Made by a program: the position numbers and the translations under genes. DNA of 64,000 nucleotides from Penium margaritaceum (lineage: Eukaryota; Streptophyta; Zygnematophyceae; Desmidiales; Peniaceae), in NCBI GenBank assembly GCA_023375785.1, contig SZWC01001595.1:46309-110308 (forward strand). Reading direction: 5' to 3'. This document shows, one piece after another, positions 55,126 to 64,000 of this stretch. How positions within the stretch are numbered: position 1 is the stretch's first letter; each line of letters opens with the position of its first letter. A model generated the notes under the pieces. It was given only the letters and a program-made list of their open reading frames with translations. It did not search any database and had not been told where the DNA came from.

Positions 55126-57619
55126 GCAACAGCTTTGTGACCTCGTCATCCCTGAGCATGCTTATGCTACTAGTTTGTCGACGGCCTCCTTGATCTCCTC
55201 TCCTTCATCTTCTCCTCCTTTCCCATTAGATGATCTCTCTCTAGCTCTACCTGCTGGCGTTTCTCAGTCTGCCACCATCCTTTCAATCCTCCACTCTTAT
55301 GCTGCCACGACGCCTCCTCAAGATAACATGTCTTCATGCAATTGCTCCAGTCATGTGTGCGCGCGGCGTCGGCGTCAACGCTCTGCACTTGGTGCTTGCG
55401 GCAGTCTTGACTGATCCTCTCCCTCCTCAAGTTCCGTTGATGTCCCTGTCAAGGAGGAGTGTGGTCACCGCACATTTCCTGCTGTGAACGCAGCGACATG
55501 ATCTCCACTCCCGCTATGCCGTGGTGCTCCAGCGTCAGCTCAGGTAGATGCAGATGATACGGTGACAGTACATGACGTGGAGTCTGATTTCAACATGGTG
55601 TTCATGATGGAGACTTGCATGTCATCGAGCTCGACTTCCACGTCCGGGCTGGATCAAGATCTTCCGTAGTAGCAGGTTGCATCAGGAGGAGTGCAGGCCC
55701 GGTTTCCCTGGGCGGTGCCACTCGTGGCTCTGACCGGTGGCAGCCCAACGATGGCATGGGCGTCCCGTACGGATCGGGATGCCCCTTACGGACTTCTGAG
55801 GGCATTGGTGCATGAGGCTCACACCAGCCCGGCAGCGGTCGCAGTGCATGAGCAGAGTGGACCAGCTTGTCTTTTAGAGGTTGAGGCATTCTTGAGAGCA
55901 GTAAAACTGAGAGATGTCACTGGGATATGTGTTGCAACAGACACAATAGGCACGACCTTGTCATGGACGCTACCTTAGGACCAGCTTCAGCAACAGGAGT
56001 CGTCCATGTTCCCAGAGTCTACGGATGGGAACCCGTAGACTCTAAGAACATGAGCGATGATCCTTACTCACGGAAGAGGAGCGTCACACTTGACGGACTC
56101 GGGTGATGATCCTTACTTTATCATTGAGCAGGTGACAGTGACCAGTCTTCCCGGCGAGACGATGCATGAGCGCCAACTATGCTTGCTCGTTGCCTTGACT
56201 GGCATTGGATCAGTCGTTGAGCCGGAGTCCTGCACAGCTTTGTCCACTACACCAGCAGCTGAGGACAGTGTAGTAGATCAGACCGCACGGATGGAGTCAC
56301 CTCATCAGTAGGAGCTGATTTATGCCCTCGTGTGCTCATCTGTTGGTGACCTTATTTATCACATCGACGTTGAGAGTGTCCGTACCTGCACGGACGCTAT
56401 TTCCACATGCTCCGCGGAATCTGACAACTCCACCTTCTCCTTCTCTCTTGGCACGCGACCGCTCATCCCTCCTCGTCTGACAGACACGAGCTGCGGTCAG
56501 GATGTAATACCTTCAGCTGTGTCTAATTGTCTAACATCTCAGTACATTGCGAGTATGATTGACCCCCAGGAGGATGCAGCAACACCGGCTCCATCGTCTT
56601 CAATAGCAGAGATGTAGATGGAGTTGTACTTGTGAGTTCTACTGTCTACGTGTGCAGCATCTAGTGAGACAGAGTTGATCCTACGCGAGGCAGACATGGG
56701 CCACCTCCACATGTCCGAGGCAGATTATGCTAACTTACAAAAGCGTGTAGTGGTGTTGCAGCGGGAGGTGATGGAAGCGCGGGAGCGACTGTCAGAGCAT
56801 GGGAGCACCACTACTATCGGCACGAGCTTTCCACTACCAGGATCTTGCACACCTATACTTGGGGAGGATCATGTACCAGCTCCAAGTGTGACGTTGGATG
56901 GAGACACTACCATAAGAGAGGTGAGCATGCCTTCAGTTTCCACCATCCTCGTTCCTGTTGACTCTATCATCGCTGCTCTTTCTTCCGCTCCTGCCATCAC
57001 GCACCTTCATCCACCCGCCTCAGCTGCTCCATCGTCATCTTCGTCCATTCGTGGTGGTCCGGTTTGTCGTTCCAACCCTCCTCCTATTGTGGCAGTACAC
57101 CCTTGTGCTTCAGGACGCTCTATCCCACCTCAGAGGCTAGCTCTGCCACTTCATCCACGCTTGTGTGCTGCTCACCCATTCCCTTTCCTCCGCCGTACAC
57201 AGATGCATCGCGGTAGAGCGGAGAGAGGAGAGGCTATGAGTTGGGACCCTTGGCAGTCACACGAGGATTGATACACTCCACGTGATGCAGGAGCAATGTG
57301 AGGAGTCGTATTCGGAAACATCACTTCGTCTTTGAGGGTCGGAGCAGACTCGTCATGACAAGGAGAGCTACCTCTACGTGATGGAGAGACCACATGATTT
57401 ACTACCCAGGATTTGTTCAGCTGCGGTATCAGCATCTCCATCGAGGAAATTACTGCCAGGTTCATCTGCCCACGGGGAGTGTTGTGTGGACCTCGACCTG
57501 ACGCGAAGTTATGGGAGATGCATGGCAATGGGTCCATGCCCTGCTATGAGCATACTACAGCAGTCGGCGTGTGGCTCATGCTACGTGCCTGCATAGCTGC
57601 ATATGGATGGTAGCACTCT

Positions 57620-58000
57620 GTTGGTCAAGACCCGGACACCAAGTGGGTTGTACCAGTGTCACGAGAAGACCATGTGATCGCGTGTCTTGGTTCGTGGCCA
57701 TACTACGTGTAGCATGTGCATGCAAGCAGGACTGCTCATAGTGGTCGAGACTCGGACACGTGGTGAGTTGAACCTGTGTTACGAGGAGATCTCCCTATGA
57801 TCATGTGTGCTAGTTGATGTTGTTATTGTGGATGGACACTTGTTGGATTGCTTGTAGTGGTCGAGACCCGGGCACTGGTACTGCCGGTGTTACGAGGAGA
57901 CCTTCTTGTCGTCTGACTTGTGTATGATGTGAATGACTCCTCCGATGGTCGAAACCCGAACACTTGGTAGGATGTTCCAATGTCATGAGGAGACCTTTTG
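57620..58000 (+). repeat. Tandem GGTCGAGAC...GAGGAGACC units in element K
   Basis: Four units start at 57622, 57742, 57858 and 57947. Each has GGTC(A/G)(A/G)GAC(C/T)CGG-type sequence and about 40 bases later ACGAGGAGA or ATGAGGAGACC. Similar units occur inside the K LTRs (51718 and 58610, and the AAGGAGACCCGATGACTG phrase). Confidence 0.7.
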
Positions 58001-58059
58001 GCCGTCATTTTGCTCCAGAGGGACGTCGAGCCTAGCCTTTGTGCTAGGATAGACAGCAG

Positions 58060-58060
<1 letters not shown>

Positions 58061-58122
<62 letters not shown>

Positions 58123-58154
58123 TGTATGTGTGTGTGTATGTGTGTGTGTGTGTG
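58061..58154. repeat. (TG)n microsatellite
   Basis: TG repeat with a few TATG interruptions, about 90 bases, near the 3' end of K. Confidence 0.95.
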
Positions 58155-58247
58155 GTTGACTTGTGTAGTCCGTAATTTTGCATACGTTGTTGTTCCGTAC
58201 CTTGGCTCACTTGTTCTGGCATTGACGGCCATGTCAGCCGGGGAGAG

Positions 58248-58915
58248 TGTTCGTTTGTGTGGCTTCCACCCGTGATGACCGACTTCGATGGATTACCCAT
58301 ATACCCCATGTTGGTGGTATAGGGTAGAGGAGAGCGTGACAACACGACAGGCCTCCGTAGTGTCTCGAGACTTCTCCAGCATCTACGACAACGGCGGCGA
58401 GACGCGGTCGATGCGTTCCAGCAGCCCTGTTGGCTTGTTGGGAGCTAGGAGAGTTTTCTTGGTGGGTTGAGATCCGCACATCCGGTGGAGTATACCGGTG
58501 CGACAAGGAGACCCGATGACTGTAGTAGTGCTTTCGATGTTCGGAAAGCCATTTGCGATATCTGGACGCTGATTCCGAGTGTTTCTAGCACAGGTCGTGT
58601 TTTCTCGGTGGTGGAGACGCGGGCACTCGGAGAGCTGTTCTAGCGCCTTGAGGATACCACCTTTCTTGTTCACGTGGTCTCTATAGTGTGCTCTCCCCGC
58701 TGAATTATTTGGGCTCAGCGGGGGTGACGGGGCCCGGTGCGGCTAGCTGCCGGCGCCCCTACATAATCCCGCTAGGGGCTCATTTGTAAACTCTCCTTGT
58801 TCTTTCATATTCTGCGTTCCAGACATAGCCAAATACTTGGCGTTTTACAATGCATTCACACTCAGAGCTCATGTTTGTGTTTGCATGGGCCTGCATGCCC
58901 TAATTAATTTGGACT
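58248..58915 (+). mobile_element. 3' LTR of element K
   Basis: 668 bp, TGTTCGTTTGTGTGG...TTGGACT, paired with 51356-52021 and followed by TSD TTGGG. Confidence 0.9.
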
Positions 58916-59437
58916 TTGGGAAGAAACACGACAGACACTTGCGAAGATACAAGCAGCGGTGAAACAAGTAGCTGGCCGACATTGCAGCGATGATGTGTTT
59001 GCCACAGGCGACAAAGTTCTCCTCAGTTCGACGAACTTCAAACTCCGTGGAGCCGACTGTTCGAAGGTTAAACCCCGATAGCTGGGCACGTTTGAGATCA
59101 AGCACATGCAAGCACATGTGGTTGCGCGACTCAAACTCCCTGCGGCTATGCAAGTTCACCCGGTGTTCCATGTCACCAGACTGAAGCACTACCGAGGCCC
59201 CCGAGAGGACTTCCACGACAGGGATGTGCCTCCCCCTCCATCTGTACAAGTGGACAAAGACACAGAGTACATCATCGAGGACATCTTTGATCATCGCCGA
59301 CGTGGCAAAACGATAGAGTACCTCATGGCACGGCTTCGACACTGCGCACAACAGCTGTGAACCCTACGACAACCTCCGCGACTTCGATCGCATCACTACG
59401 CGCGTCGGGATGTCGCGACTAAAGGGGGGGGGGGAGG
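58916..59437 (+). pseudogene. Gypsy J integrase C-terminus and chromodomain
   Basis: It continues J from 51355: TRQTLAKIQAAVKQVAGRHC, GDKVLLSSTNFKL, then LGTFEIKHM, HPVFHVTRLKHYRGPRED and the chromodomain TEYIIEDIFDHRRRGKTIEY with a stop and loss of the aromatic KW.GY block. The coding sequence ends before a G-rich polypurine tract at 59420-59437. Confidence 0.85.
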
Positions 59438-60656
59438 TGTTACAAACAAGACGTACATGAGTCTCTAAACTTTCCGAGTGGGCATTTTTTTCATTACACA
59501 AATAGCCCACCATGCGACGAAACCTCAATTTTCACCCCAATGGTCAAGGGAAATTCGGTTAATTTCCCTCACCCTCCTACGAACATTGCTATAATTTTTG
59601 ACAACTTCGACCACTTTCGAGAATCAACGACAGAAGTGTCTGTTGTGATTTGTGACGTTCCTGTTGACCTGTACAGTTTACTGTGACCACTCGGCCGTGT
59701 CCATACTCGTGCACATCCCTGATGCGGACCCAGGCGGTACCGGTGCGTCGTCCGGTGGCGGACTACTGGTTTGGAGCTGACCGACGGCCGTTCCAGAGCT
59801 CTGGACGCTACCCGGGACCTCCTGCAGTTTTTCTGTAGCACGCAGGACTTTATCGGTGGACTGGCCGTGGGCCCGATTTGCATGTTTTTGCATTGTGTTT
59901 CCACCGTTCGATGCCGGATGCATGCATGTGACCAGTCGTAGCATCCGGCTTGTGATTCTGCACGTCTAGGTTCAGACAGCGTAGCATTCTGACATGTGTG
60001 CGCAGAGTTACGGCCAAAACAGTGGTTTTGGGCTGGTTTTAGGACAGATCTTGTACTGCCGCGTGCGACACCCGCCGTGCGCCGCGGCAGGTACTTATGC
60101 CATGGACCTGTCATTTGTCATCTCTCTCTGCAATTATATTCAGTTTGAGTTTCCTGACACTCTGTCCGTGTCCCAACCCAGACCCTTGCAGTTTTGTCTA
60201 AAACTTGTGACTGTTGTCACACGCTGACCTGGCGCTGACGCCTAGTGTCACGGCAAGTGGTTAGGAAGGTTCTAGGAAACTTCTCAGTGTCATGACCTTT
60301 CGGTCGACTTTTTGACACATCGAGATATATAGAGATTTATCAAGATGCATCTTGCATCTTCGCCGTCGATCTTTGATGCCCCTCCCCCCCTCCCCTCCCC
60401 CGATTCTTGAGCAGATCTTCTCGATCCGACCACTCACGATGCCTCTCGAGACGTGCCACTCGACAATGGACCCAATGACCCTGACTATGCCTCATTCGTA
60501 ACTCGACACTTGTATATATGTCTTTGATCATTTCGACACTTGTCATTGAAGTGCGCTTACCGCTATTTATAAATTTCTCAAGTGTCCCAAATTATCAAAT
60601 GTGTTCTGCATCGAAACTTCTACTTGTTCACCATCTACGCTCCGTTCGGCATATCA
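59438..60656 (+). mobile_element. 3' LTR of gypsy J (interrupted)
   Basis: TGTTACAAACAAGACG...TTCGGCATATCA, directly after AAAGGGGGGGGGGAGG. It is the reverse orientation of the D and E LTRs. Without the solo LTR and one TSD copy it is about 570 bp. Confidence 0.85.
59641..60286 (+). mobile_element. Solo LTR of the copia A family inside the J 3' LTR
   Basis: 646 bp, TGTTGTGATTTGTGACG...CTTCTCA, with a perfect TSD GTGTC at 59636-59640 and 60287-60291. Matches 3402-4046 along its length. Confidence 0.95.
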
Positions 60657-61248
60657 CCACTTTCCTCACAATATAACAGGACCGGGTAGGTCAATAATAT
60701 TTTTGCGTAGTTGGGTGGAGAAGGAAACCAATGAAAACCCAGGATAATTCATGGGAAGGAAAGATTAGATACCCACCATGTCGAAAATTAAAGCTGGCGT
60801 GACCACACCCTAAAAAATTGGAATGGCGTTCCCAGTACGGCGGTCGCGGTCAAGCGATGGTCACATGACCCTCGTCTTCATGCTCGATCAGCGCAGCATG
60901 TGGCCGATGAAGCATGGCGAGCGATGGCGGGATACATCGTTCCTTTTTTAAAACAGGTGGGTATGCCGTGTCAGAATTTAGACTTGCGGGTATGCCAGCT
61001 TAGTAGTTAGCGCGGTACGGGTATCCGAATTATTACGCCCCTGAAGTTGTCGGAGCGGCTTAGTCACTATCCGCTTGGCGTCGGATGTCCGAGCACGTGA
61101 AGTCCAACTCTCATGACACCGGAACGTAAGTTTTCTGCTGCACCTTGGGCAGAAGCATTGGACTGAGGCGGCGGTTGTGGTGGCGGGGGCAGCAGCAACA
61201 GTCGCTGGCTAGAGCGGGTGCATCGACAGCAGGGTAAGTTGGAGCAAG
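60657..61248. other. Intergenic region before the FLN1-like gene
   Basis: No repeat or gene is recognised. It should contain the promoter and 5' untranslated region of the plus-strand gene at 61249; I see no clear TATA box. Confidence 0.4.
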
Positions 61249-61579
61249 ATGGCGTCAGCCATCGCGGGCACCACGTCGGCGCTGGGAGGAGCAGCAGCAG
61301 TGGCGGCATGGGTGTCAGTAGATCTTCCTAATCCCGTAAGCCGTCCGTCGAAAGTTCCATGGTTTCCCTCCCTCTCCCCTCCTCTCCTCCCTCCCCATCT
61401 CTCCTCTGCGTTGAAGGTCAACGCAGCACCAGCGTCGCAGTCGGTTGCTTTGCTGGGTCAGCAGCGGCAGCAGCAGGTTCAACTTCAGCATGGGCTCCAA
61501 AGGTTGGCCGCTGCTGCTGGTGGTGCTGCGGGAGAGCTGTTTAGCGACGGAGAGGACAGCAGCGGCAGCGATGGCGAAG
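61249..61579 (+). CDS. FLN1: FLN1-like PfkB gene, exon 1 (plastid transit region)
   Basis: ATG (61249) opens 110 codons plus one base and ends at the donor AAG|GTGAGA. The protein start MASAIAGTTSALGGAAAVAA and the following Ser/Pro/Ala-rich, acid-poor 60 residues look like a chloroplast transit peptide. A Gln-rich stretch and an acidic Ser tract (SDGEDSSGSDGE) follow. Splicing to 61999 gives a phase-1 junction that keeps the frame into the PfkB exon, which is the main support for this model. Land-plant FLN1 is a catalytically weak fructokinase-like subunit of the plastid-encoded RNA polymerase complex, needed for plastid gene transcription; that role is transferred from the family. The start could be further upstream in an unseen exon. 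Confidence 0.65.
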
Positions 61580-61998
61580 GTGAGAGAAATCTGCAAACGA
61601 CTCGCCTTCCGGGGGGGGGGGGGGGGGGGGGGGGGTGGAGGGGATGAAAGGATGGTCGATCGCGGGTGCTCATCTGTATCCGCGGATGGGGCCTTTAGCT
61701 GAAGGCCTTGGCCACCTCCAGCCGTACGAAATGCACTCTCCGGATTCGGAGTAGCGGAGAAGCACGTTCTTGTTTGGGGTTTTGTCCAAAATAGTATGTA
61801 GCCAGATGACCAGAGCGTTCCGCGGTGTAGCATGTCTTGCATTGCACCGGAGATGTTCAGTCGTGTGATGCATCTTTCCCGTCCGAGCAGGTTGGGGCGC
61901 CTACCTTCTGGCTCTCTGCCTCCATGGGGACAATGAGTATTACCCCATTCGTTGGTCTTGCTTGTGTTGCGCACCGGCTCGTGTGCTGCCGCACTCAG
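61580..61998 (+). other. Intron 1 of the FLN1-like gene
   Basis: 419 bp, GTGAGA...CACTCAG. It contains a run of 25 G at 61611-61635. Confidence 0.65.
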
Positions 61999-62801
61999 GT
62001 CCTAAGGTGGGTTCTAGGCGGTCACGCGGCAAGCGCAGTGGCAGCGGCAGCAGCAGCAAGAGCAGCACAAGACGAAGGAATGTTGGCGCTGAGACGGACG
62101 CAGAAACCCCAAACCCTGGCGGGACCACAGCAGGGAGAAGAGAGGCCAGCGGCTCGACAGGAGCGGCGGATTCTGGTGCAGGATCTGCAGTAGTGGCAGG
62201 AAGAAGAGAGCAGCACCAGCAGCAGCAGGAGGAGGAGGCGGAGGAGCTGCAGCAAGGGTGGAAGAGGGAGCCGTCGGTGGTGTGTTTGGGCGAGGGAGTG
62301 GTGGAGTTTGTTCCCAACGTGCGGCCATGCGACCGGCAGGCTCCACACCTGGAGTTGGCCACGTGGCGCAACATGCAGTGGGTGCCGCCGGAGTTTGCGC
62401 GCGCGCCCGGCGGGCCGTCGTGCCAGGTGGCGCTGGCGCTGGCTCGCATGGGCACGCGCGTGGCGTTTGTCGGCCGCGTAGGCGACGACCTGCCTGGGCA
62501 TCTCCTGCGGGAGAAGATGCAGGAGTACGGCGTGAACACGGATGGCTTGCTGGGCGGCGAGACTGACAGGTGGCAGGGAGAAGAGGGTGAGGGTGTTGTG
62601 AGGGCAAGCAAAGAGGAAGATGAGGACAAGGAAGAGGTGGAGGTGGACGGGTGGGTGCGCACTGGTGTGAGTCGGTTGCGGTTGGCTGAGGGCGAGGATG
62701 GGCGGTGGTATGCGCGCAGTGTCGGACTCCCGCCGTCGAAGCAGCAGGCTGCTGTGGAGGAGCTGCTTGGGTCGCCGAATGTGGAGCATCTGCTTTCGCA
62801 G
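61999..62801 (+). CDS. FLN1: FLN1-like PfkB gene, exon 2 (N-terminal part of the kinase fold)
   Basis: 803 bp, entered in phase 1 and left in phase 0 at the donor TCGCAG|GTGAGG. First comes a basic Arg/Lys/Ser stretch (residues about 112-137) and a Gln/Glu-rich linker. The PfkB domain starts near residue 203 with VVCLGEGVVEFVPNV. The block NMQWVPPEFARAPGGPSCQVA (quoted in part: PPEFARAPGG at 240-249) followed by RVAFVGRVGDD is characteristic of plastid FLN1. The PfkB di-Gly is at 248-249; the Asn usual a few residues later is Gln (253). An acidic insert (GEEGEG ... KEEDEDKEEVEVDG, about 304-328) lies where most family members have a short loop. The domain stops after about 175 residues; the remaining half, with the C-terminal GxGD region, must be in later exons not seen here. 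Codon use is strongly GC-rich. Confidence 0.8.
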
Positions 62802-62904
62802 GTGAGGTGGTGTTGGTTCTCGGCGAAAACTGAGTATAGGTGGTGTTGGTTTGGTTATGCTCCGCATGTGGAGCATCACCAATCACTGACTGGTGATGTT
62901 TAGG

Positions 62905-62995
62905 GTACACTTCTGCTCCTGTTGACGCGCATGAAAGCGAAGGGATGGGTGGAGCATAACCACCCCTCAACCTTCACTCACACACCCATACTCCA

Positions 62996-63044
<49 letters not shown>

Positions 63045-63220
63045 AACCGCACACGTTCTCGCACACACACGTGCACCCGAAACTGCATATGCCTCCACAC
63101 ATACTCCAGCATACACACAAACACACACTTGCCCCATGACACACACATGTGAAAGTGCTGATGCCCACGCCCATACCTTGCCCCTCTCCTTGTACACTTC
63201 TGCTCCTGTTGACGCGCATG
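62905..63220. repeat. 29-bp exact direct repeats flanking a CA-rich stretch
   Basis: GTACACTTCTGCTCCTGTTG plus the next nine bases occur at 62905-62933 and 63192-63220 without a difference. Between them lies a (CA)n tract at 62997-63037 and further CACACA phrases. Confidence 0.9.
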
Positions 63221-63597
63221 CTCTTGTGCCCACTCACGCATGCGCATGGGCACAGTCATAGGGGCACACAAACAGACACATGCCACCTGCATTTTTCCTT
63301 TCACTGTGGTATGAGCATGCCCACAGACAGACAAGGGGTCTTTGCGTACGGGACTGGCAAATTTTAGCCTTACAACTCATCTACTGAGTTCAAATTGTTG
63401 CATTCTTGATTATGTCTGATAGCTCTGCTCTTTAGCAGAGTTTGGTGTGCTTTGGAGTTTTTGTCGGCGTTTGGACCGTCATCCATTTCAGGCCAAATGC
63501 TACCTGAATGTTAAGTCGGTTCAAAGTTATTTTTCAATTACAAGCATCTAGATTTCAATGACAAAACACATGGATCCTGACAAGACAAACCATCTAC

Positions 63598-63634
63598 ACC
63601 CCCNCCCCCCCCCCCCCCCCCCCCCCGCCCCCCC
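63598..63634. repeat. Poly-C tract with one N
   Basis: About 33 C with an N at 63604, a G at 63627 and a T at 63635; sequence quality here is doubtful. Confidence 0.9.
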
Positions 63635-64000
63635 TCCCCTTTCACGTACAAAATCCTGAAAACTCGTCTTTAACATCGGTTTCATTCAACCTGCAACCTG
63701 CAAAAAAACAACTCTCTTTGGCAAGAAAACAAATCCTCCGGCAAAAACAAAGTTGCAGAAGAATGCTGAACTCACCTCCACGTGCGCTCCTGTGACATGC
63801 TGCTGCGCCTATCGCACACGTTCTCAAACCGCTCATGGCTTTGTTCGTTGGGAGCAGTGTGTTAGACCCTCCACACCAACCACACGCAAAGAACCAGCCG
63901 TCCTGCCTCGGCCCCCGTGCATGCGCACGTGCCCAAGCTGCCCTGCCCACCTCTTCCCTTCCTCTGTGGGTGTTAAACCGGTTTAAATCGGAACTGATCC

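Larger units (their letters stand above)
53582..57271 (+). pseudogene. Gag-like frame of element K with a CCHC zinc knuckle
   Basis: The frame opens at an ATG (53582) and soon has CYYCGDGRHGWRRC (53660-53701), an exact CX2CX4HX4C knuckle. It reads on to 53861, where a hAT-like element (53862-55125) interrupts it. The same frame resumes at 55134 and can be followed to 57271, with stops at about 55412, 55670, 55976, 56309, 56615 and 56630. The later part is Ser/Pro-rich and holds a heptad-like ANLQKRVVVLQREVMEARER (near 56726-56785), a possible coiled coil. No database family is recognised beyond the knuckle. RNA binding is inferred from the knuckle, and particle assembly from the position between primer site and 3' LTR. 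Confidence 0.65.
51356..58915 (+). mobile_element. Element K: LTR element with gag-like frame but no pol
   Basis: The 666-bp 5' LTR (51356-52021) and 668-bp 3' LTR (58248-58915) flank 6.2 kb. A perfect initiator-Met primer site follows the 5' LTR, and GCCGGGGAGAG precedes the 3' LTR. A perfect TSD, TTGGG, lies at 51351-51355 and 58916-58920. The internal part has a long decayed plus-strand frame with a CCHC knuckle (53582-57271) but no protease, integrase, reverse transcriptase or RNase H motif. This fits a gag-only non-autonomous LTR element (TR-GAG type) that would need a partner's enzymes. Confidence 0.85.
43981..60656 (+). mobile_element. Gypsy (chromovirus-type) element J, with nested I and K
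   Basis: Plus-strand gypsy of the D/E family, starting inside the nucleocapsid at the gap and ending with its 3' LTR at 59438-60656. Copia I (45410-50202) and element K (51356-58915) lie inside it. K is proved nested by a perfect TSD and by integrase sequence that continues across it. Most of the reverse transcriptase is missing around copia I. The 5' LTR and most of gag are not present. Confidence 0.8.
62802..64000 (+). other. Intron 2 or downstream of the FLN1-like gene; no further exon found
   Basis: Starts with a good donor (GTGAGG). I find no sequence matching the next PfkB block (HFNSE.. type) before the window ends. The region holds the CA and C tracts listed separately and a hairpin around GCTCTTTAGCAGAG (63425-63440). 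Confidence 0.5.

Noticed and set aside
55615-57613. Several separate small genes in element K
   Set aside because: Most share one frame and are pieces of a single decayed reading frame; the others are short shadows.
61315-62970. Long minus-strand frames opposite the FLN1-like exons
   Set aside because: They are antisense shadows of GC-rich coding DNA; the plus strand has the domain and consistent splice phases.

Overview
The window looks like nuclear DNA of a green plant-lineage (streptophyte) organism. At its right end is a spliced gene for a plastid fructokinase-like PfkB protein, and everything between the two ends is plant-type LTR retrotransposons primed by initiator-Met tRNA. Long N runs, simple repeats and very heavy retrotransposon load would fit a charophyte alga such as Chara, but that species guess is inference. 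I see no bacterial gene, operon, CRISPR array or virus.

Only two host loci are visible, one at each end. At 825-987 (minus) there is a single coding exon whose partner exons are not seen. At 61249-62801 (plus) are the first two exons of an FLN1-like gene; its 3' exons are not seen in the window.

Region 3078-33290 is a nest of insertions read from repeated termini, target-site duplications (TSDs) and broken reading frames. A remnant gypsy LTR was entered by gypsy element D (3078-33290, TSD TCGAC/TCGAT). D holds copia element A (4150-26888). The 3' LTR of A was entered by a hAT-like DNA transposon H (4435-20171, 8-bp TSD CTCTGTGG/CTCTGTGC). H holds copia C (4594-19410), and C is split inside its pol gene by copia B (5494-14354, TSD TCTGC/TCAGC). 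Solo LTRs sit in the 3' LTR of D, the 5' LTR of A and the 3' LTR of J.

To the right lie gypsy E (33372-39365, minus), copia G (39399 to an N gap, plus) and gypsy J (43981-60656, plus). J was entered by copia I (45410-50202, minus) and by element K (51356-58915, plus, TSD TTGGG). K has LTRs, a primer-binding site and a broken reading frame with a CCHC zinc knuckle but no recognisable pol, so it looks like a gag-only non-autonomous element. A second hAT-like element (53862-55125) interrupts that frame.

Nearly every transposon gene is decayed by stops, frameshifts or loss of catalytic residues, so most are listed as pseudogenes. The most intact is the 747-codon gag-protease-integrase frame of copia I. 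Domains not followed by an intact frame are given as approximate limits.
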